Shown: positions 1 through 4,374 of the stretch, piece after piece
Layout of the letters: each line of letters begins with the position of its first letter
Numbering within the stretch: position 1 is the first letter of the stretch
Assembly (NCBI GenBank): GCA_012841175.1
Contig: DUVG01000030.1
Location: 1-5,464 of the forward strand
DNA length: 5,464 bases
Reading direction: 5' to 3'
From: Clostridium sp.
GTDB lineage: Bacteria > Bacillota > Clostridia > Acetivibrionales > Acetivibrionaceae
Notes under the pieces: model-generated
Database searches by the model: none
The model's input: only the letters and a program-made list of their open reading frames with translations
Told to the model about the DNA's origin: nothing
Program-made: the position numbers and the translations under genes

Positions 1-29
1 AAAAAACTACCAAATTACAGGTAGTTTTT
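1..29 (-). terminator. Intrinsic terminator of the peroxiredoxin gene, possibly bidirectional
   Basis: A perfect 10-bp inverted repeat (2-11 pairs with 20-29, AAAAACTACC against GGTAGTTTTT) encloses an 8-base loop. Read on the minus strand, the stem is followed by a short T run up to the window edge. On the plus strand it is followed by TTTTT-type sequence (about 25-36), so it could also stop a plus-strand transcript arriving from the left. The core is only five strong pairs (CTACC/GGTAG). The hairpin overlaps the peroxiredoxin stop codon at 15-17. Confidence 0.6.
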
Positions 30-647
30 ATTTTTATAACACAAATACCAATCAATGCACTTAAGACCATGTGGGCATTTCACCCTTTCTAAAAGCTCGC
101 TATATGTTTTAGGTGAAGGTACTACTATAGGTTGACCGGGGCACCAGTTGGCAGGAGTTGCAACCTTTTCTTTGTCAGATGTTTGTATGGCCTCAACAAG
201 TCTTAATATTTCAGGTATATTTCTTCCATTAGTCATAGGATAATTGAGGATAGCTCTGATTACCTGTTTGTCATCAATTATGTATACAGTTCGCACAGTT
301 TCAGTGGTACTTACGTCAGGAAAAATCATACCATATAATTTTGCAATTTTTCCATCCCTGTCAGCGATAATAGGGAATGTTATTTGTATTCCTGTACTAA
401 TGAAAATGTTGTAAGCCCATGCAAGATGAGATGGATTACTGTCAATGCTTAAACCTAAAAGCTGTACATTTTTTTTAGCAAAATAGGGGGCTAGCTGTGA
501 AAAAGCTATAAACTCTGTTGTGCACACGGGAGTAAAATCCCCTGGATGTGAAAAGAAAACCACCCATTTTCCTTTGAGGCAGGAAAAATCTAGAGGGCCA
601 AAAGTGGTTTCAGCTACAAAGTTTGGAGCCTTCATCCCTATAGTCAA
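15..647 (-). CDS. Peroxiredoxin, Prx6/1-Cys-like subfamily (AhpC/TSA family)
   Basis: A cytosolic thiol peroxidase that would reduce hydrogen peroxide, organic hydroperoxides or peroxynitrite. Numbering from the furthest in-frame start (GTG at 692), the thioredoxin fold carries the active-site motif PGDFTPVCTTEF at 50-61: Thr54 and peroxidatic Cys57 fit PxxxTxxC. Arg134 is the likely catalytic arginine. YPMTNGRNIPEILRL (151-165) and the C-terminal NWCPGQPIVVPSP are typical of the Prx6-like branch. The tail has Cys206, Cys212 and Cys218. The first two match the spacing of the resolving-region cysteines of the archaeal Aeropyrum peroxiredoxin (Cys207/Cys213), so a 2-Cys mechanism is possible despite the 1-Cys-type fold. 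The start is uncertain. I prefer TTG at 647 (210 aa), preceded by AAGGGA at a 9-base spacing, just before the conserved TIGMKAPNF. TTG at 680 (behind GGTGAT) and GTG at 692 (no visible ribosome site) remain possible, while ATG at 635 has AGGG too close. It is a single gene, divergent from hpf. I saw no PerR box. Confidence 0.93.
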   Translation of the reverse strand: MTIGMKAPNFVAETTFGPLDFSCLKGKWVVFFSHPGDFTPVCTTEFIAFSQLAPYFAKKNVQLLGLSIDSNPSHLAWAYNIFISTGIQITFPIIADRDGKIAKLYGMIFPDVSTTETVRTVYIIDDKQVIRAILNYPMTNGRNIPEILRLVEAIQTSDKEKVATPANWCPGQPIVVPSPKTYSELLERVKCPHGLKCIDWYLCYKNKNYL

Positions 648-656
648 ACAATTATT

Positions 657-662
657 TCCCTT
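657..662 (-). promoter_or_regulatory. Ribosome binding site supporting the TTG start of the peroxiredoxin
   Basis: On the minus strand AAGGGA (662 down to 657) lies 9 bases before the TTG at 647-645. It is the best ribosome-binding match among the candidate starts, but a competing GGTGAT (690-685) sits 4 bases before TTG at 680, so the choice is not certain. Confidence 0.45.
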
Positions 663-927
663 TGTAAAATTACATTCCAATGAAATCACCACACTTATAA
701 AAAATAACTATGTACCAGTATATGCACATAAAATTACAATAGTGACAATGGTATACATAAGAAAAAATAAAATATAATTACATTTACATCTTAAAAGTTG
801 GAGGAAATAAAATATTTTAAATACAGCTATTAAAGGCATTTCCCTTTATGGGGTTTTTATACATCTTTTAAAAGCAGATAAATATAGTTTACATAAAAAC
901 AATACAAGGAATAAAAAAACAACAGGT

Positions 928-1046
928 TTATCCACAGATGAAACAAGCTTATATAAGTTATTCACAGAACTATCCACATTATCCACAGCTTTTATGTGCA
1001 CAAAACAGATGTTTTGTGAGGAAAGTGTGGGAAATAATGTGGAAAA
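928..1046 (+). promoter_or_regulatory. DnaA-box cluster (origin-like or DnaA-titration site)
   Basis: Four DnaA boxes lie head to tail on the plus strand: TTATCCACA (928-936), TTATTCACA (958-966), CTATCCACA (970-978, one mismatch in the first base) and TTATCCACA (979-987). Start-to-start spacings are 30, 12 and 9 bases, so the last two are adjacent. On the opposite strand follow two weaker sites, 1026-1034 (TTTCCCACA, 7/9) and 1038-1046 (TTTTCCACA, 8/9), also 12 bases apart. TTATNCACA is the established bacterial consensus for the replication initiator DnaA. Three exact copies in 60 bases are very unlikely by chance. No dnaA, dnaN, recF, gyrB or rpmH is present, so this is either an origin in an unusual setting or, more probably, an auxiliary DnaA-binding locus that titrates DnaA or regulates the flanking genes. 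The recognition sites are clear; the role is inference. Confidence 0.8.
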
Positions 1047-1248
1047 CTTTTTTAACTCAACTAAAAACTAATGATATTGTGTATTTAGCTTGGATAAGGC
1101 TATTTAAAAGGAAAGATTATTGTTTTAAAAGTATAAAAGATAGGACTTTTTTTGAAGGAATTATTTGCGTAATGTAGAATTAATATAATATATAGTATTC
1201 TTTAGAAGCGTTCCTAAATTGCAAAAAAATGCAAAACTTATGTTTTAC

Positions 1249-1274
1249 GTTTTAGTGGGAATGTTTTTGGGTAA
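1249..1274 (+). promoter_or_regulatory. Possible sigma-B-type stress promoter of hpf
   Basis: GTTTTA (1249-1254) and GGGTAA (1269-1274) are 14 bases apart, close to the general-stress sigma-B pattern GTTTAA-N12-14-GGGTAT. In Bacillus subtilis hpf (yvyD) is known to be under sigma-B and sigma-H control. Transcription would start near 1281-1283, just before the leader stem-loop. Many Clostridia lack sigma-B, and related sporulation sigma factors read similar sequences. An alternative sigma-A-like pair, TTGGGT (1267-1272) and TATAAA (1289-1294) with a 16-base spacer, also exists but has a poor -35. Confidence 0.35.
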
Positions 1275-1295
1275 GAATATTATAGGAATATAAAG

Positions 1296-1334
1296 ACAAG
1301 CATTTTTAAATATAAGTTTTTTAAAGGTGCTTGT
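1296..1334 (+). promoter_or_regulatory. Stem-loop in the 5' leader of hpf
   Basis: ACAAGCATTTTTAAA (1296-1310) pairs along its full length with TTTAAAGGTGCTTGT (1320-1334): 13 Watson-Crick and two G-U pairs around a 9-base loop. The G-U pairs (U1303-G1327, U1304-G1326) form only in plus-strand RNA; the minus-strand copy would have A-C mismatches. The stem ends 9 bases before the hpf ribosome site at 1344-1350. No T tract follows, so it is not a terminator. It could stabilise the mRNA or modulate translation initiation; the function is unknown. Confidence 0.55.
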
Positions 1335-1362
1335 TGAGGACAGAAAGGGGCTGTAGACATAT

Positions 1363-1896
1363 ATGAAATTCATTGTTAGTGGGAAAAACATTGAGGTAAC
1401 GCCGGCTTTGAAAGACGCTGCAATTAGAAAAGTGGGGAAACTAGACAAATTTTTCCAACACGATGTAGAAGCACATGTTACAATGAGTGTTGAAAAGAAC
1501 CGACATATAGTTGAAGTTACGATTCCTTTTGATGGTGGAGTTTTAAGGGCAGAGGAAGAAAACCATAATATGTACACGTCAATTGACAAAGTAGTGGATA
1601 GCTTAGAGAGACAGATGAGAAGAAATAAAACTAGAATTGAGAAAAAGTTCCACGATGGAAGTTTACGACTAGAGAACTTCCAGTTTGATGAAGATGATGT
1701 AGATGAAGAAAAAGAATTTGAAATAGTCAGAACAAAAAGATTTGCAATAAAACCTATGGCAGTGGAAGAGGCTATTTTACAAATGAATTTGTTAGGTCAC
1801 CAATTTTTTATGTTTTCCAATTCAGAAACCCTAGAAGCAAATGTAGTTTACAGAAGAAAGGATGGAAATTACGGTTTAATTGAGCCTGAGTTTTAA
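1363..1896 (+). CDS. hpf: Ribosome hibernation promoting factor, long form (HPF)
   Basis: Binds the decoding region of the 30S subunit and joins 70S ribosomes into inactive 100S dimers in stationary phase or stress. The 177 residues match the long form. The N-terminal S30AE/YfiA domain (about 1-97) has MKFIVSGKNIEVTPALKDAA, MSVEKNRHIVEVTI and the basic helix around RQMRRNKTRIEKK (83-95). An acidic linker (DEDDVDEEKEFE, 109-120) follows. The C-terminal dimerisation domain (about 121-177) has IVRTKRFAIKPMAVEEAILQ and VVYRRKDGNYGLIEP, both family hallmarks. The ATG is preceded by AAAGGGG at 1344-1350 with a rather long 12-base spacing; the start is nevertheless supported by the conserved N-terminus. 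It sits 116 bases before pcrA, with a hairpin and a new promoter in between, so the two are probably separate units. The possible stress promoter and the leader stem-loop both lie just upstream. Confidence 0.97.
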   Translation: MKFIVSGKNIEVTPALKDAAIRKVGKLDKFFQHDVEAHVTMSVEKNRHIVEVTIPFDGGVLRAEEENHNMYTSIDKVVDSLERQMRRNKTRIEKKFHDGSLRLENFQFDEDDVDEEKEFEIVRTKRFAIKPMAVEEAILQMNLLGHQFFMFSNSETLEANVVYRRKDGNYGLIEPEF

Positions 1897-1914
1897 ATTT
1901 CAATAAATAATTAT

Positions 1915-1943
1915 TTGTAATTTGCTTTATTTTCTACTATAAT
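1915..1943 (+). promoter_or_regulatory. Sigma-A promoter of pcrA
   Basis: TTGTAA (1915-1920, four of six consensus bases) and a perfect TATAAT (1938-1943) are separated by the ideal 17 bases. Transcription should start about 1949-1951, at the base of the hairpin that follows, giving a leader of roughly 60 bases. This is the best housekeeping promoter in the window. Confidence 0.75.
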
Positions 1944-1946
1944 AAA

Positions 1947-1977
1947 AAATGCCGAAACTTTTTAAGTTTCGGCATTT
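1947..1977 (+). terminator. 14-bp hairpin: hpf 3' end and pcrA 5' end
   Basis: A perfect 14-bp stem (1947-1960 with 1964-1977; core TGCCGAAACTT/AAGTTTCGGCA) closes a TTT loop. It lies 50 bases after the hpf stop. On the plus strand only three T follow before AAATTT, a weak tract for an intrinsic terminator; on the minus strand a stronger T-rich tract follows (complement of 1941-1949). Because the pcrA promoter ends at 1943, the same hairpin would form the very 5' end of the pcrA mRNA. It may serve as terminator, as mRNA stabiliser, or as both. Confidence 0.6.
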
Positions 1978-2012
1978 AAATTTGGTTCTATAAATTATGG
2001 AGAGGAAGAAAT

Positions 2013-4226
2013 ATGGATTTGTTAAGTACTTTAAATAAAGAGCAAAAAGAAGCTGTACTTCATGTGGATGGGCCACTGCTTATATTAGCAGGTGCAGGAA
2101 GTGGAAAGACACGAGTCTTAACCCACCGAATTGCTCATTTAATTAGTGAAGAGAATGTACATCCAGCAAGTATTCTTGCAATTACATTTACAAATAAAGC
2201 AGCCAGAGAAATGAGAGAGAGAATAGATACCCTTGTAGGGCAGTTTAGTGATTACATATGGGTTAGTACATTTCATTCTATGTGTGTTAGGATACTTAGA
2301 AGAGATATTGAAAAAATCGGTTATGGTAGTAATTTTGTTATATTTGATTATACAGACCAGCAAAGTGTTGTTAAGGAATGTCTTAAAGAGTTAAATATAA
2401 ATGACAAAAATTTTCCACCTAAATCTATGCTTTCAGAAATAGGGAGAGCAAAGGATGAATTAATTACTCCTGAAATATTTACCAAAATGCATCAAATGGA
2501 TTTTAGAATGAGTAAAGTTGCAAAGATATATGAGTTATATCAAAAAAAGCTTAAAAACAACAATGCACTTGACTTTGATGACATAATAATGCTTACAATT
2601 AAGTTGTTTTTGGAAAATCCTGAAGTTTTAGAATACTATCAAAGAAAGTTTAAATATATATTGGTGGACGAGTACCAAGATACCAATACAGCCCAATATT
2701 CGTTAATCAGCATGTTGGCGAAAAAGTACAGAAATTTATGTGTAGTAGGAGACGATGATCAGTCAATATATGGTTGGAGAGGAGCCAACATTAGAAATAT
2801 ATTGGATTTTGAAAAAGAGTTTAAAGACGCTAAAGTAATTAAGCTTGAACAAAATTATCGTTCTACAAAGACAATACTTGGTGCTGCAAATAGCGTAATT
2901 AGGAATAATAACGGAAGGAAGGGTAAAAAACTTTGGACTGACAATAAAGAGGGAGACTGTATAAAGGTATTAGAGTGTAACAATGAACACGAAGAAGCTT
3001 ATTTTATTGCAAATGAAATAAAAAGGTTAAGGGAAAAGGAAAATATTAAACTTAGAGATTTTGCCGTGCTATACAGAATAAATGCCATGTCCCGTGTTAT
3101 AGAAGAAATGTTTATGAAGGAAGGCATAGCTTATAAAATATTTGGGGGATTAAAGTTTTATGATAGAAAAGAAATAAAAGACATTATAGCATACTTAAGA
3201 ATTATTCAAAATCCATCAGATAATATAAGTTTAAAAAGAATAATAAATGAACCTAAAAGAGGTATTGGAAACACCACTTTAGACACGGCAGAAAAACATG
3301 CCAATGGGTCAGGAGTTAGCATATTTTCTATTATTTCTAATGCTTCAAACATACCTGAGTTATCAAGAGCAGCAGCAAAGCTGGAAAATTTTGTTTCAAT
3401 GATAAATGTGTTGAGAACTTTAAAAAATACCATGACAGCATCTAAAATGATTGAAGAAGTTATTGAAAGAACAGGAATAGTTAAGAAGTATGAAGAAGAA
3501 AACACAATAGAATCACAAGGTAGAATAGAGAATATAAAGGAGCTTTTATCTGTTGCTTTAGAGTTTGAAAATGCTGTAGAATTTGAAAATGAAGAAAAGG
3601 GATTAGAACAATTTTTAGAACATATATCATTAGTTACTGATATAGATGATATGGATGAGGAAAGTGATTATGTTGTTTTGATGACGCTGCATAGTTCAAA
3701 AGGTCTTGAATTTCCTGTAGTATTTATGCCAGGATTAGAGGAAGGTGTTTTTCCTGGATACAGGTCTATGGTGGAAGAGAGAGAACTTGAAGAAGAGAGA
3801 AGACTTTGTTATGTAGGAATTACCAGAGCAAGAGAAAAACTTTACATAACTCATACTTATAGCAGAACTTTATTTGGAAATACCACATATAATAGAGCTT
3901 CTAGGTTTTTGCATGAAATTCCAGACAAATATATTAATACTGGAGAGTCTAAGGAACCGGAAAAAAAGTCTGTAGTTAATAAAAAGCCTTATATAAATGC
4001 ATTTAATCCTACTGTTAGCTTTAAGCCTCAAAATACAAGCCAAGTTAATAAAAAAACCACCCTAGAATTTAATAAAGGGGATCAGGTAGAGCACAAAAAA
4101 TTTGGTTTTGGAATTATAACATCTGTTGAAAAGGAAAAAGATGATTACAAATTAGAAATACATTTTAAAGGAGCGGGAATGAAAAGGCTTATGGCTTCAT
4201 TTGCCAATTTAGTCAAAATTAAATAA
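2013..4226 (+). CDS. pcrA: ATP-dependent DNA helicase PcrA (UvrD/Rep family, SF1A)
   Basis: A 3'-5' single-strand DNA translocase and helicase acting in nucleotide excision repair, removal of RecA filaments, plasmid rolling-circle replication and relief of transcription-replication conflicts. Its 737 residues are usual for PcrA. Motifs in order: Q motif LNKEQKEAV (7-15); Walker A AGAGSGKT (26-33, Lys32); Ia ITFTNKAAREMRERI (57-71); Walker B DEYQDTN (219-225, catalytic Glu220); III GDDDQSIYGWRGA (246-258); IV LEQNYRS (278-284); V TLHSSKGLEFPVVF (558-571); VI VGITRARE (601-608, arginine finger region Arg605). The 2B region lies about 380-550. After a variable linker (about 641-684), FNKGDQVEHKKFGFGIITSVE to the end is the Tudor-like domain that in Bacillus and Geobacillus PcrA contacts RNA polymerase. 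The start is clear: GGAGAGG (1999-2005) lies 7 bases before the ATG. It is expressed from its own promoter. No defect was seen. Confidence 0.98.
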   Translation: MDLLSTLNKEQKEAVLHVDGPLLILAGAGSGKTRVLTHRIAHLISEENVHPASILAITFTNKAAREMRERIDTLVGQFSDYIWVSTFHSMCVRILRRDIEKIGYGSNFVIFDYTDQQSVVKECLKELNINDKNFPPKSMLSEIGRAKDELITPEIFTKMHQMDFRMSKVAKIYELYQKKLKNNNALDFDDIIMLTIKLFLENPEVLEYYQRKFKYILVDEYQDTNTAQYSLISMLAKKYRNLCVVGDDDQSIYGWRGANIRNILDFEKEFKDAKVIKLEQNYRSTKTILGAANSVIRNNNGRKGKKLWTDNKEGDCIKVLECNNEHEEAYFIANEIKRLREKENIKLRDFAVLYRINAMSRVIEEMFMKEGIAYKIFGGLKFYDRKEIKDIIAYLRIIQNPSDNISLKRIINEPKRGIGNTTLDTAEKHANGSGVSIFSIISNASNIPELSRAAAKLENFVSMINVLRTLKNTMTASKMIEEVIERTGIVKKYEEENTIESQGRIENIKELLSVALEFENAVEFENEEKGLEQFLEHISLVTDIDDMDEESDYVVLMTLHSSKGLEFPVVFMPGLEEGVFPGYRSMVEERELEEERRLCYVGITRAREKLYITHTYSRTLFGNTTYNRASRFLHEIPDKYINTGESKEPEKKSVVNKKPYINAFNPTVSFKPQNTSQVNKKTTLEFNKGDQVEHKKFGFGIITSVEKEKDDYKLEIHFKGAGMKRLMASFANLVKIK

Positions 4227-4244
4227 AATTAAATAATTTTTTTA

Positions 4245-4272
4245 TAAGTTTTTTTGATAAACATGCCGATTA
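4245..4272 (+). promoter_or_regulatory. Sigma-D/sigma-28-like (motility) promoter of the chemotaxis gene
   Basis: TAAGTTTT (4245-4252) and GCCGATTA (4265-4272) resemble the flagellar sigma-factor promoter TAAA-N15-GCCGATAT; here the TAAG box is 16 bases from GCCGAT, one more than ideal. Transcription would start near 4280, giving a leader of about 95 bases. Its position directly before a methyl-accepting chemotaxis protein is what one expects for a motility regulon member. A TATAAT at 4309-4314 lacks a good -35 at the right distance. Confidence 0.55.
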
Positions 4273-4348
4273 TAATTATGAGATTAGACGTTGTAATTTA
4301 TTTCTCGTTATAATAATTTAACTTTACAGATAAATTTGGAGATTAAAT

Positions 4349-4372
4349 ATGCTAACAGGTGGTGTGTTTTGA
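4349..4372 (+). CDS. Seven-codon upstream reading frame (possible leader peptide MLTGGVF)
   Basis: ATG at 4349 is preceded by GGAG (4338-4341) at 7 bases, a better ribosome site than that of the gene behind it. It encodes MLTGGVF, then TGA and TAA in tandem; the second stop overlaps the chemotaxis ATG (TAATG, 4373-4377). It is in a different frame from the main gene. The arrangement suggests translational coupling, with ribosomes ending here restarting at 4375 or 4369. Nothing shows that the peptide itself has a function, and chance is possible. Confidence 0.35.
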   Translation: MLTGGVF

Positions 4373-4374
4373 TA

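Larger units (their letters stand above)
693..1362. other. Long non-coding divergent intergenic region
   Basis: About 670 bases (715 if the peroxiredoxin starts at 647) without a convincing gene, between the divergent peroxiredoxin and hpf genes. It holds a DnaA-box cluster (928-1046) and, near hpf, a possible promoter and a leader stem-loop, listed separately. The 70 bases left of the cluster (about 855-925) are very AT-rich, around one-fifth G+C by hand count. A GGAGG at 800-804 resembles a ribosome site but has no start codon behind it. A 6-bp hairpin (831-836 with 843-848) is too weak to call. From 1047 to about 1240 I see only AT-rich sequence and two TGCAAAA copies 10 bases apart (1220-1226 and 1230-1236). 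Confidence 0.7.

Noticed and set aside
717..748. Possible minus-strand promoter for the peroxiredoxin (TTGTCA at 748-743 and TATACT at 722-717)
   Set aside because: The two boxes are 20 bases apart, too far for a normal sigma-A promoter, and no TGn extension lies before TATACT. I kept no promoter call for this gene.
520..777. Plus-strand open frame of 85 codons opposite the peroxiredoxin 5' end
   Set aside because: It lies mostly antisense to a well-conserved gene and has no recognisable domain or ribosome site; it is a frame shadow.
831..858. TAAAGG-CATTTC-CCTTTA hairpin followed by GGGGTTTTT
   Set aside because: It has only six pairs, four bases separate the stem from the T run, and no gene ends nearby on the plus strand.
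938..1177. Plus-strand open frame of 79 codons within the intergenic region
   Set aside because: Its first part is simply the translation of the repeated DnaA boxes, it has no ribosome binding site, its composition is unlike the neighbouring genes and it resembles no family I recognise.
4225..4240. AT-only inverted repeat AAAATTA/TAATTTT followed by T runs after pcrA
   Set aside because: The loop is two bases and the stem has no G-C pair, so it would not form a stable terminator; no convincing pcrA terminator is visible.
4269..4317. Imperfect inverted repeat (ATTATAATTATGAG against CTCGTTATAATAAT)
   Set aside because: The stem is nearly all A-T, has two mismatches and a 21-base loop; it is expected by chance in such AT-rich sequence.
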